Origin: Sphingobacterium sp. UBA4616
Lineage (GTDB): Bacteria; Bacteroidota; Bacteroidia; Sphingobacteriales; Sphingobacteriaceae
Length of the DNA stretch: 64,000 bases
NCBI GenBank assembly: GCA_002386525.1
Contig: DGIS01000013.1
Coordinates: 402,321 to 466,320, forward strand
Direction of reading: 5' to 3'
Each line of letters begins with the position of its first letter. The stretch's first letter is position 1. Under the pieces are notes generated by a model that was not told the DNA's origin, ran no database searches, and saw only the letters and a program-made list of their open reading frames with translations. This document shows, piece by piece, positions 38,101-45,751 of this stretch. A program made the position numbers and the translations under genes.

Positions 38101-38185
38101 TTATGACGTCGAAGCACCAGTAGGTTATGGCAACTTTTACCCACAGGTAAAGGTGTATTCTTTTGGATTGGATATTACATTATAA
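35144..38185 (+). CDS. SusC/RagA-type TonB-dependent transporter (first of locus)
   Basis: 1013 residues. Signal peptide to about residue 23 (SVGFAQ), a carboxypeptidase-D-like domain (VNGKIVDNEGNTLTGATI, about 28-110), the TonB-box region IDEVVVVGYGVQKKVNLTGAV, plug (SALQGMASGVTV, IRGIGTLGNAAPLVLIDGI) and barrel ending in KVYSFGLDITL. No STN domain. It follows FecR by 67 bases and precedes SusD by 11, so sigma, anti-sigma and transporter form one unit. Predicted to import an amino-sugar-containing oligosaccharide on the basis of the downstream nag genes. Confidence 0.94.
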   Translation: MKHILIKLMLVGLLFPYFSVGFAQSNLKVNGKIVDNEGNTLTGATIDLVHEKSSKKLHFVADNNGLFVLTPLVAGENYTIYAHHLGYDTDSVKHFVATATSKNTVLIRLKSRTGIIDEVVVVGYGVQKKVNLTGAVSAVSGEDLNNRPAGQTSSALQGMASGVTVTQRSGKPGSDGADIRIRGIGTLGNAAPLVLIDGIEGSINNIDPNLIENISILKDAASASIYGSRAANGVILVTTKRGSSDKVAIAYNNYFGWQSATNMPKIVNALDHMLLTNEAYTNVGASPLYPEDIIAAYRSQGNGSSDEYPNTDWQKESLQGNGFQQSHFLTVNAGTNKVKMLTSVGYFDQKGLTLNSSFKRYTIRNNVDVKFSDQLAVKFDFQYVNPIVTSPAASIEELFQWMSSIPANQSFRNSNGTWGLGWNGNNPVSAAADGGVATNKSPFGSINASLIYRPKEWLTAEVNYAPKYATQVNKNFRKAVQSYFPDGTPSFSVPVRTALTQYNSQELFNNMRATLTLNKDFGPHQLKALIGGSREDYKIDYSQGFRDTYVLPDYEVLNAGSALNQSATGSASEWALQSLFSRINYVFKDRYLLELNARYDGSSRFAKGNRYGFFPSASAGWRFSEEQFLTASKGWLTEGKIRASWGKLGNQNIGTYPAVASLNLGSYTLGNGIVNTAALNDMSNPNITWESTEEKNIGIDLTLFKRWTITADLYNRKTSDILLQLDIPLIIGLNKPYQNAGVVENKGWELSMGYRSDPAKDFKYNFTFNLSDVKNKVLDMRGINQTGLTVNREGYPINSIFGYVSEGFFQTADEVKAHATQFGTLAPGDLKYRDQNGDGVVNESDKVIIGSTIPRYTYSLNSNFSFKGFDLSFLLQGVGKADGYLYGAGIQPFTTTGAIGGTIREDNKDRWTPDNTTAKYPRLAFGQNNNQQSSQFWMKNAAYLRLKNLQFGYTFQAELLKSIGLNKLRVFVNGSNLFSVDKFWDGYDVEAPVGYGNFYPQVKVYSFGLDITL

Positions 38186-38196
38186 ACTTGGCTTGT

Positions 38197-39888
38197 ATGA
38201 AAACTCTAAATAAACTCGCGTTATATATGCTGTCGATTGCAGTGCTCCTTGTGGTGGGGGCATGCGAAAAATACCTGGATAGATCTCCCTTGGATGGCCC
38301 TTCGGACGAAAATTATTTCAAAAATCAGGATGAGCTGACATTGGTTGTCAATGGTTTGTACAGCGCCTTGGCATTTCACCCAACGGACGATATGCCTATC
38401 AATCTTACACTTGATGATGCCACCGATATTGGCTGGGACCGTAATACCTCTGATTTACAAGCTGTGGGAAGAGGAGACCACGATAGCAACAATGGCTACA
38501 TCCGGAATATCTGGACCAATTCTTATAAGGTCATTGGCAAATGTAATTTCATCCTGGATAATATCCAGAAGTTGGATGGAAAGATGGATGCCAATCTCCA
38601 AAAGCGTTATAAAGCCGAGACACAGTTTATCCGGGCTTATGTCTACCAATATCTGATCGATTACTTTGGCGGAGTGCCCCTGGTAACGAGCGGCCTAAGC
38701 CTTGCTGATGCGAATGTTCCGAAAACATCGAAGGCTGAAATTGCTAGCTTCATCCTCAAAGAACTGGATGAAGCTGCAGCTATTTTACCGGTTAGCTATG
38801 GTTCGGCAGATATTGGACGTGCGACCAAAGGAGCGGCATTGGCCATACGCGCTCGGGCAGCACTTAATAATGGACTTTGGGAAGAAGCAGCACGTTCGGC
38901 CAAAGAAGTCATGGGTCTGAAAGTATATGCCTTACACGCTGATTTCGGCCAATTATTTACCTATGATGGGCAGGCTTCCAAGGAGATTATTTTTGCTTTT
39001 CAATATCTACGGTTACAAAAAACAAAGACCCACAGTGCTACGCGTGGATTTCTGTCGCGCAACGCACAAGGGACTTCCAACAAAATTCCATCGCAATCCA
39101 TTGTTGATAGCTATCTCTGTACAGACGGATTGGCCATTGACAAATCTTCCAGATTTGATCCTAAAAAACCATTCGCCAATCGAGATCCGCGTTTGGGATA
39201 CACTATTGCACTCCCTGGTACCACATTTTTTGGTTTTCAGTTTGAGACACATAAGGATAGCATAACCTGTTGGAACTACACATACAATACGTCCACAGCA
39301 GTACGTATCCAAAATCAGGATGCGATCAATGCATATGCGACCTTTTCTGGTTATTGCTGGAAAAAATATGTCGATATAAAAGACAAGGACTTTACCATGG
39401 AATCGGAGTTAAATATTATTCAGAGCCGATATGCCGAAGTGTTGTTGATCTACGCCGAGGCGATGATCGAAAACAATAAGATCGACCAAACCGTCTATGA
39501 CGCACTCAACAGCATCAGGCAGCGCCCTAGCGTCGATATGCCAGCGATCGCGAGTAATAAAACGCAAGCTGAGCTGCGCGAGATTGTACGGAAAGAAAGA
39601 CTTTACGAGTTAGCCAATGAAGGCTTTCGTCTAGTCGATTTGAGACGTTGGAAACTAGCCGATAAATTTATGAATTCGACGCTCTATGGCCGTATTCCAA
39701 AAGGCTTGCTGGCCAATGCACCGACGATCGATTCGGATAACTACGTGAATTATAAAAATGTCGCTAATCAGAAAGACATGCGGGTTATCGAGCTCCGAAA
39801 GTTCGATCCCAGCAAGAATTATCTTTGGCCGATCCCGAATATTGAAATTGTAACGAATAAAAACCTGGAACAAAATCCAGGCTATTAA
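38197..39888 (+). CDS. SusD-like glycan-binding lipoprotein (first of locus)
   Basis: About 563 residues from the ATG at 38197; the TTG at 38188 is less likely. Lipobox VVGAC at about residue 23, then EKYLDRSPLDGPSDENYF, the standard SusD N-terminus. Middle: ETQFIRAYVYQYLIDYFGGVPLV; C-terminal: EARMIENN-like helix (LIYAEAMIENNK), VRKERLYELANEGFRLVDLRRW and YLWPIPNIEI with ENQNPGY-like end (LEQNPGY), all textbook RagB/SusD. Surface partner of the SusC just upstream. Confidence 0.94.
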   Translation: MKTLNKLALYMLSIAVLLVVGACEKYLDRSPLDGPSDENYFKNQDELTLVVNGLYSALAFHPTDDMPINLTLDDATDIGWDRNTSDLQAVGRGDHDSNNGYIRNIWTNSYKVIGKCNFILDNIQKLDGKMDANLQKRYKAETQFIRAYVYQYLIDYFGGVPLVTSGLSLADANVPKTSKAEIASFILKELDEAAAILPVSYGSADIGRATKGAALAIRARAALNNGLWEEAARSAKEVMGLKVYALHADFGQLFTYDGQASKEIIFAFQYLRLQKTKTHSATRGFLSRNAQGTSNKIPSQSIVDSYLCTDGLAIDKSSRFDPKKPFANRDPRLGYTIALPGTTFFGFQFETHKDSITCWNYTYNTSTAVRIQNQDAINAYATFSGYCWKKYVDIKDKDFTMESELNIIQSRYAEVLLIYAEAMIENNKIDQTVYDALNSIRQRPSVDMPAIASNKTQAELREIVRKERLYELANEGFRLVDLRRWKLADKFMNSTLYGRIPKGLLANAPTIDSDNYVNYKNVANQKDMRVIELRKFDPSKNYLWPIPNIEIVTNKNLEQNPGY

Positions 39889-39896
39889 ATCCTAAG

Positions 39897-41900
39897 ATGA
39901 TGAAAAAAACACGCGTAATGATCATTGGACTTTTGACGATGTTTTGGCATTTAGTCACAGGGCAAACCGACAGACAGGTAGATCTATGTATTTATGGTGC
40001 CACCTCCGCCGGCGTAATAGCCGCCTACACCGCTTCACAGGCCGGAAAATCCGTCTTACTGATCGATCCTGGTACACGAGTGGGAGGGCTCAGCTCCGGT
40101 GGATTGGGGCAGACGGATATCGGAAACAAATATGTCGTCACAGGGCTCGCTCTTGATTTTTATCGCAAAATGGGCAAGCACTATGGCGGTTTTGAACAAT
40201 GGATTTTTGAACCCAAGGTAGCCGAATCTATTTTTAAGGAATATCTGGCACATGCAAACACACAAATGCTAATGGGGCATCGTTTGATAGCTGTAAAGAC
40301 CGACAATCGATCGATTAAAACTATTTCACTGCTTCCAAGTGAGAGCAGGAATGGCAAAAAGATAACTGTCGGTGCCAAGGTGTTTATGGACTGCAGCTAC
40401 GAGGGTGACCTCATGGCCAGAGCTGGTGTATCCTACCACGTGGGGCGAGAGCCGAATAGCACCTATGGCGAGACAATTAATGGTGTACAACTGTTAGACG
40501 GTCATCAATTTCCGGATGGTGTAGACCCTTATAAGAAAAAAGGTGATCCTCAGAGTGGCATTTTATGGGGGATCAATACGGATCCTTTAGAACAAAATGG
40601 AACGGGAGATGCAAAGGTTCAAGCCTATAATTATCGGATCACATTGACCAATGTCCCTGAAAATAGAATAGTAATCACCAAACCCCACAATTACGACGCA
40701 ACCAAATACGAACTCTTAAAGCGCCAAAAGGAGATACAGCCTTGGAAGAGTATGCAGGACGTATTTATCTGGAGTTTGATGCCCAATGGAAAGACTGATA
40801 TCAATAACAGGAATGGATTTTCAACAGATATGATCGGTATGAACTGGCATTATCCCGAAGCCGATTATTTCGAACGGAAAGATATTATTCAGGCCCATGA
40901 AGATTACACCAAAGGTCTGTTATATTTTGTTGCCAACGATAGTTCGGTACCGGAGGCGATCCGAAGCGAATTTCAAAAATGGGGATACCCCAAAGATGAA
41001 TATCTTGACAATAGGCATTGGTCTCCACAATTATATATCCGCGAAGCCCGAAGGATGATTGCTGATGTTGTCATGACCCAAGACCACTGTCAGGGTCGTG
41101 CACTGGTATCCGATGGCGTAGGCTATGCTGCATATACCATGGACTCGCACAACTGCGATCGTGTGATTGTGAATGGCATGGTCAAAAACGAGGGCAATGT
41201 TGAAGTCGGCGGTTTCTCCCCCTTTCCGATTTCCTATAGGGCCATTGTGCCCAAAAAAGAAGAAATCAACAATCTTGTTGTCCCCGTATGTCTGTCGGCA
41301 AGTCACATCGCTTTTGGGTCCATCCGCATGGAGCCTGTGTTTATGGTATTGGGGCAATCTGGTGCTGTGGCGGCTTGCGAAGCAATCGACAACAAAATAG
41401 CCGTTCAAGATGTTGATATAAAACGCGTAGCGAAAATATTGCGCGACAATCCGAAAGCAGATGGCCGGATGGCCGATTATATTATTCACGTCGAAAATAA
41501 AGATCAAGTGATGTTGAAAGGAGCTTGGCACGTCTCTTCAAAAAAAGGTTATGGTATGAGTTATCAGGAAGTGGATACTGATCTCGCTGCTGTCGCACGT
41601 TTTACGCCTGGAAAAGATTTTGCCGCGGGGAGGTATAAACTTTATAGCTATTTTCCAAAAACTGCCGAAAGCACGGAAGCCGGAAAATTCATTATTCATA
41701 CCGGAAAGATAAGGATCGAAAAAAATATAAATTTCAAGGAGGTTCATATTCTCGGACAGACAACCAGTACCTGGGTAGCACTCGGTGAATATGAATTTGA
41801 AAATGGCGGCAACAAACCTTATGTTGAGATTATGCCAGCCGCAAAGGGCGTTTTGGCTGCAAATGCCATCTTGTGGGTTCCGGTTTCAGATCAAAATTAA
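39897..41900 (+). CDS. Secreted FAD-dependent oxidoreductase with golvesin-like C-domain
   Basis: 667 residues with a signal peptide ending about residue 24 (WHLVTGQ). The FAD-binding start is IYGATSAGVIAAYTASQAGKSVLLID (GxxxxG/A plus the acidic end of strand 2) and the family signature GGLSSGGLGQTDIGN follows, as in PF12831 proteins. Other conserved blocks: DCSYEGDLMARAGVSYHVGRE, IGMNWHYPEADY, YIREARRMIADVVMTQ and AFGSIRMEPVFMVLGQSGA. Residues about 532-667 form a separate beta domain (MLKGAWHVSSKKGYG, GRYKLYSYFPKT, WVALGEYEFENGG) like the golvesin/xanthan-lyase C-terminal domain, which may bind polymer. Substrate unknown. It lies 8 bases behind SusD and 6 before a paralogue. Confidence 0.85.
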   Translation: MMKKTRVMIIGLLTMFWHLVTGQTDRQVDLCIYGATSAGVIAAYTASQAGKSVLLIDPGTRVGGLSSGGLGQTDIGNKYVVTGLALDFYRKMGKHYGGFEQWIFEPKVAESIFKEYLAHANTQMLMGHRLIAVKTDNRSIKTISLLPSESRNGKKITVGAKVFMDCSYEGDLMARAGVSYHVGREPNSTYGETINGVQLLDGHQFPDGVDPYKKKGDPQSGILWGINTDPLEQNGTGDAKVQAYNYRITLTNVPENRIVITKPHNYDATKYELLKRQKEIQPWKSMQDVFIWSLMPNGKTDINNRNGFSTDMIGMNWHYPEADYFERKDIIQAHEDYTKGLLYFVANDSSVPEAIRSEFQKWGYPKDEYLDNRHWSPQLYIREARRMIADVVMTQDHCQGRALVSDGVGYAAYTMDSHNCDRVIVNGMVKNEGNVEVGGFSPFPISYRAIVPKKEEINNLVVPVCLSASHIAFGSIRMEPVFMVLGQSGAVAACEAIDNKIAVQDVDIKRVAKILRDNPKADGRMADYIIHVENKDQVMLKGAWHVSSKKGYGMSYQEVDTDLAAVARFTPGKDFAAGRYKLYSYFPKTAESTEAGKFIIHTGKIRIEKNINFKEVHILGQTTSTWVALGEYEFENGGNKPYVEIMPAAKGVLAANAILWVPVSDQN

Positions 41901-41906
41901 GTACAT

Positions 41907-43556
41907 ATGCAAAAGATAAAAATAGGGTTAAAATTAGTGCTTGTCTTGGCTTTTCTACAGGGTGAAGCGCAGCATTTGACCAAAAAGGTGGATGTTTTGG
42001 TTTATGGGGGAACTCCTGCGGCGATTACTGCCGCATTGCAAGTGAAGCAGGCCGGTAAGTCTGTAGTCGTCTTATCGCCCGATCAGCATTTGGGAGGTCT
42101 TAGTTCGGGTGGACTTGGCTTTACCGATACCGGCAATAAAGCAGTTATTGGGGGCCTAGCCAAAAAATTCTATCAGGACGTCTATGATCATTATTCGAAA
42201 GAATCGAGCTGGAATTGGCAGTCCAGGGCCTCGTTTGGCAATCGGGGGCAAGGTACCGTCGCGATGGACAGTGCGCATGGGACGATGTGGATCTTTGAGC
42301 CTCATGTCGCCGAGCGTATTTTTGATGCCTGGGTGCGGGATCATCAGATTGATGTGGTCCGTGGAGCTTATTTAGATCGGCAGGAAAGTGCCATTCAAAA
42401 AGAATCAACAGCCATCAAATCGATTAAAACCTTAGACGGAACAGTCTACGAAGCGAAGATATTTATAGATGCCACATATGAAGGCGACCTGATGGCGCTG
42501 GCCAAGGTAAGCTATACGATCGGGCGGGAGGCCAACCAGACTTATGGGGAGCAGTGGAACGGTGTGCAGACCGGAGTCTTTCAGCACCGGCATCACTTTA
42601 TTGCGCAGATTAGCCCCTATAAACGTGAAGGCGATCCGGGCAGTGGCCTGGTATTCGGCGTTTCTGCAGAAGATCCCGGGCAATATGGTGCAGCAGATCA
42701 GAGGCTGCAGGCTTATTGCTTCCGCATGTGTCTGACCAATGATGCCCGCAATCGGAAGCCCTTTGCTAAGCCTGTTGGCTACGATCCACAGCACTATATT
42801 CTGCTGCAACGTCTATTCCGTGCCGGCTGGGACGAAGCCTTTCAAAAATTTGATCTGGTGCCCAATCATAAGACCGATGCCAATAACCACGGTCCGTTCA
42901 GCACCGATTTTATTGGGATGAATTATGGTTATCCCGAAGCGAGCTATGCCGAACGCAAATCCATTATCGAAGCCCATCGCCGATATCAGCAGGGCTTATA
43001 TTATTTTATGGCCAATGATCCTTCGGTCCCAACGGCAATCAGGACAAAGATGGCTGAATGGGGGCTGGCAAACGATGAATTTAAAGATAATGACAATTGG
43101 CCTTTTCAATTGTATATACGTGAAGCGAGGCGGATGCTTGGACAATATGTGACGACCGAGCATAATATTCTAGGGAGGAACCAGGTAGAAGATCCGATTG
43201 GCATGGGCTCCTATACGTTGGATTCCCACAATGTACAACGCTATGTGACCAAAGAAGGATATGTTCAAAATGAAGGTGATATCGGTGTTCACGTACCACG
43301 GCCTTATGCTATTTCCTATGGATCGATCATCCCAAAGAGCGATGAATGTACAAATTTGCTTGTCCCTGTCTGCGTATCCAGTTCACATATTGCCTTTGGT
43401 TCAATTCGTATGGAGCCCGTATTTATGGTGCTTGGGCAGAGTGCTGGTGCCGCTGCAGTATTGGCACTTGATCATGATCATGTTGTGCAGCATGTCGGCT
43501 ACGGGCCATTAAAAAAGGAGCTGTTGAAAGCAGGACAAGTCTTGGAACAAAAATAA
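41907..43556 (+). CDS. Secreted FAD-dependent oxidoreductase, single domain
   Basis: 549 residues with a signal peptide (LVLVLAFLQGEAQ). Clear paralogue of the gene before it: VYGGTPAAITAALQVKQAGKSVVVLS, GGLSSGGLGFTDTGN, DATYEGDLMALAKVSYTIGRE, IGMNYGYPEASY, YIREARRMLGQYVTTE and AFGSIRMEPVFMVLGQSAGA. It lacks the C-terminal golvesin-like domain and has an inserted segment after the first block (residues 80-115, WNWQSRASFGNRGQG). PF12831 family; often mislabelled xanthan lyase because of the domain in its sister. The pair is probably periplasmic or surface-exposed and may oxidise the sugar or a substituent of the imported glycan. No enzyme of this exact context is known to me. Confidence 0.83.
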   Translation: MQKIKIGLKLVLVLAFLQGEAQHLTKKVDVLVYGGTPAAITAALQVKQAGKSVVVLSPDQHLGGLSSGGLGFTDTGNKAVIGGLAKKFYQDVYDHYSKESSWNWQSRASFGNRGQGTVAMDSAHGTMWIFEPHVAERIFDAWVRDHQIDVVRGAYLDRQESAIQKESTAIKSIKTLDGTVYEAKIFIDATYEGDLMALAKVSYTIGREANQTYGEQWNGVQTGVFQHRHHFIAQISPYKREGDPGSGLVFGVSAEDPGQYGAADQRLQAYCFRMCLTNDARNRKPFAKPVGYDPQHYILLQRLFRAGWDEAFQKFDLVPNHKTDANNHGPFSTDFIGMNYGYPEASYAERKSIIEAHRRYQQGLYYFMANDPSVPTAIRTKMAEWGLANDEFKDNDNWPFQLYIREARRMLGQYVTTEHNILGRNQVEDPIGMGSYTLDSHNVQRYVTKEGYVQNEGDIGVHVPRPYAISYGSIIPKSDECTNLLVPVCVSSSHIAFGSIRMEPVFMVLGQSAGAAAVLALDHDHVVQHVGYGPLKKELLKAGQVLEQK

Positions 43557-43585
43557 TATATTGCGCTAGAATTATACTTAGATAT

Positions 43586-45427
43586 ATGATGGATTTGGCT
43601 AATATGAATGCCCTCACGCTGGTTTTTGCGTCAATTTTAATTTTTGCGCTCGCATACCGCTTTTACGGAATTTTTATGGCGCAGAAAGTGCTACGTCTCA
43701 ACGATGCGGTAGCAACTCCAGCGGTTGAGTTTGCTGATGGCCATGATTACGTTAAGACGGACCGTAAGGTCTTGTTTGGGCATCATTTTGCCGCAATAGC
43801 CGCGGCAGGACCATTGGTAGGTCCGGTGCTGGCTGCACAGTTTGGTTATCTTCCTGGGGCACTTTGGATTTTGATCGGCTGTGTCCTGGGCGGTGGTGTG
43901 CATGATATGGTTGTCCTGTTTGCTTCTGTACGGCACAAAGGGCAGAGTCTTGCTACCATTGCGTCCAAGGAGATCGGCCCCGTTGTCGGTGGTATAGCCA
44001 GTATAGCCGTTCTGTTTATTCTGATCCTCACCTTGGCCGGTCTGTCCCTGGCCTGCATCAGCGCCATGCACGAAGCCCCCTGGTCCTTATTTACCATTAT
44101 TCTGACCATGCCAATTGCGATTTTTATGGGACTTCTGATGCGGTATAAAACAGGATCTGTTACGTTGGCCAGTGTATTGGGGGGTATTTTGTTGATCGTT
44201 GGCATCATTGCGGGACATCGTTTGATGGAGATTCCGGTCGTTCATAACCTGTTCGATTGGGACGTGAAGACCATTTCAATCGCGATTGCTATTTACGGAT
44301 TTTTAGCTTCAGTCTTACCCATCTGGCTGCTTCTGGTGCCACGCGATTACCTTTCCACTTATCTCAAGATCGGTACGATCCTGATGCTGGCCATAGGCAT
44401 TGTGTTTGTGCATCCCACCATACAGATGCCAGTGCTGACCGATTTTATCCATGGCGGCGGACCTGTGATCGGCGGACCTGTGCTGCCTTTTATCTTTATC
44501 GTGATCGCTTGCGGTGCAATTTCGGGTTTCCATGCGATTATTGCCACCGGAACAACGCCTAAGATGTTGGGAACCGAAAGGGAAATTCTTTTTGTGGGCT
44601 ATGGTGCAATGCTGGTGGAGGGATTTGTTGCCTTAATGGCATTGATCGCTGCCTGTACCTTACTGCCCGGCGACTATTTTGCGATCAACACACCAGTCGG
44701 TGACTATGCACATTTTTTGGCTCAGTATCCCGAATTAAAAGCGGTAGATTTGCAGCATTTTTCAGATCGTATAGGAGTAGACCTTCACGGCCGTACGGGG
44801 GGAGCCGTGTCCTTGGCTGTCGGGATGGCCCATATTTTTGATAAAGTTCCCTTTATGGACAATGTGATGGCTTATTGGTATAATTTTGCTATCATGTTTG
44901 AAGCCGTTTTTATTCTTACAGCTATCGATGCCGGTACGCGAGTCGGACGGTTCTTTTTGCAGGAAATGCTGGGCAATATCTTCCCGGTTTTTAAAGACAA
45001 GGATTGGAAACCGGGCATTTGGTTATGCAGCGCTATTTTTACTTTTTCATGGGGCTATCTTGTTTTTACGGGAAATGTAAGCAGTATCTGGCCGCTATTT
45101 GGAATCAGCAACCAGCTGTTGGCTGCCTGTGGGCTTATTGTATGTACGACGATGCTTATTCGGATGTACCGGGGGAAATATGCCTTAATTACGGCAATTC
45201 CGGGCGTATTTATGGCCGGGATTACCTTTTGGGCTGGCTATCTACAGGTGATGGATATTTATTTGCCTAAGGGACAGCTGCTATTAGCTTCATTGGCTAT
45301 ATTGGCCATGCTTTTGATGCTGCTTGTCTTTATAGGCACGTTCCGAAAATGGTATCAGTTATTTAAAACTGAGGCTAAATTTATCGACCAAAATGGAGAA
45401 TCTGTCAAGGAATTGGTTGATCGTTAA
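43586..45427 (+). CDS. cstA: Carbon starvation protein CstA-type transporter
   Basis: 613 residues, about 16 membrane helices. Matches CstA/BtsT: ALAYRFYGIFMAQKVL with VEFADGHDYVKTDRKVLFGHHFAAIAAAGPLVGPVLAAQFGYLPGALWILIGCVLGGGVHDMV split over the first 115 residues, and the conserved GTTPKMLGTERE. The C-terminal half holds AIDAGTRVGRFFLQEMLG and FSWGYLVFTGNVSSIWPLFGISNQLLAA. This family imports peptides or pyruvate across the inner membrane under carbon limitation. Its position between the FAD oxidoreductases and the second SusC/SusD, on the same strand with a 29-base gap, suggests it carries a product of this locus. That role is inference. A start at 43589 or 43604 is also possible. Confidence 0.92.
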   Translation: MMDLANMNALTLVFASILIFALAYRFYGIFMAQKVLRLNDAVATPAVEFADGHDYVKTDRKVLFGHHFAAIAAAGPLVGPVLAAQFGYLPGALWILIGCVLGGGVHDMVVLFASVRHKGQSLATIASKEIGPVVGGIASIAVLFILILTLAGLSLACISAMHEAPWSLFTIILTMPIAIFMGLLMRYKTGSVTLASVLGGILLIVGIIAGHRLMEIPVVHNLFDWDVKTISIAIAIYGFLASVLPIWLLLVPRDYLSTYLKIGTILMLAIGIVFVHPTIQMPVLTDFIHGGGPVIGGPVLPFIFIVIACGAISGFHAIIATGTTPKMLGTEREILFVGYGAMLVEGFVALMALIAACTLLPGDYFAINTPVGDYAHFLAQYPELKAVDLQHFSDRIGVDLHGRTGGAVSLAVGMAHIFDKVPFMDNVMAYWYNFAIMFEAVFILTAIDAGTRVGRFFLQEMLGNIFPVFKDKDWKPGIWLCSAIFTFSWGYLVFTGNVSSIWPLFGISNQLLAACGLIVCTTMLIRMYRGKYALITAIPGVFMAGITFWAGYLQVMDIYLPKGQLLLASLAILAMLLMLLVFIGTFRKWYQLFKTEAKFIDQNGESVKELVDR

Positions 45428-45477
45428 GCGGAAGTTTCAAACCAAACTCAAAATCATAATTAAGTTTTTTAATTTCT

Positions 45478-45511
45478 TATTTATTACTTTTTTAAATTTA
45501 AAAGTAATAAA
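45478..45511. terminator. AT-rich hairpin behind cstA
   Basis: ATTTATTACTTTT (45478-45490) and its exact reverse complement (45499-45511) with an 8-base loop. It may end the sigma-to-cstA transcript, though it lacks GC pairs and a clean T tail. Confidence 0.45.
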
Positions 45512-45633
45512 TAGGTTGTTTAAATACCTTTTTTTGCGGATTTTTGTTACTCTTAAATTATATTGTAAGTTTTTTGATGGAAAATGTGTTCCTAATTAAG
45601 TGCTATGTTGGGTGCTAAAGGGACCGTGATTTT

Positions 45634-45647
45634 CGATAACGTTACCG
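45634..45647. promoter_or_regulatory. Candidate LacI-family operator
   Basis: CGATAACGTTACCG, a palindrome with 6 of 7 pairs and the central CG (core TAACGTTA) usual for LacI-family operators. It lies about 105 bases before the second susC, head of the nag operon; the only LacI gene of the window closes that operon. Confidence 0.45.
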
Positions 45648-45751
45648 CTACTTTATCCGGTGAAAGTGTTGGATTTTTAGGCTTTTAGGTCTTTCTTTGA
45701 GTTATAACGCAATTGAATAAACTAAAAATCTCAACCCTAAATGGATAAATT

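Larger units (their letters stand above)
45428..45751. other. Intergenic control region before the second SusC
   Basis: 324 bases splitting the locus in two transcription units. It holds a 13-base perfect hairpin (45478-45511) behind cstA and a LacI-type palindrome (45634-45647) before susC. No strict TAnnTTTG element was found. Confidence 0.5.

Noticed and set aside
39897..41900. Reading the first FAD oxidoreductase as a xanthan lyase
   Set aside because: Only the C-terminal domain resembles the lyase-associated module; the catalytic part is a PF12831 flavoprotein.
42432..42809. Long antisense frame inside the second FAD oxidoreductase gene
   Set aside because: It is a shadow of the well-supported plus-strand gene; no family motif or start context.
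43691..44208. Two long antisense frames inside cstA
   Set aside because: Low-complexity translation typical of the complement of membrane-helix codons; cstA is certain on the other strand.
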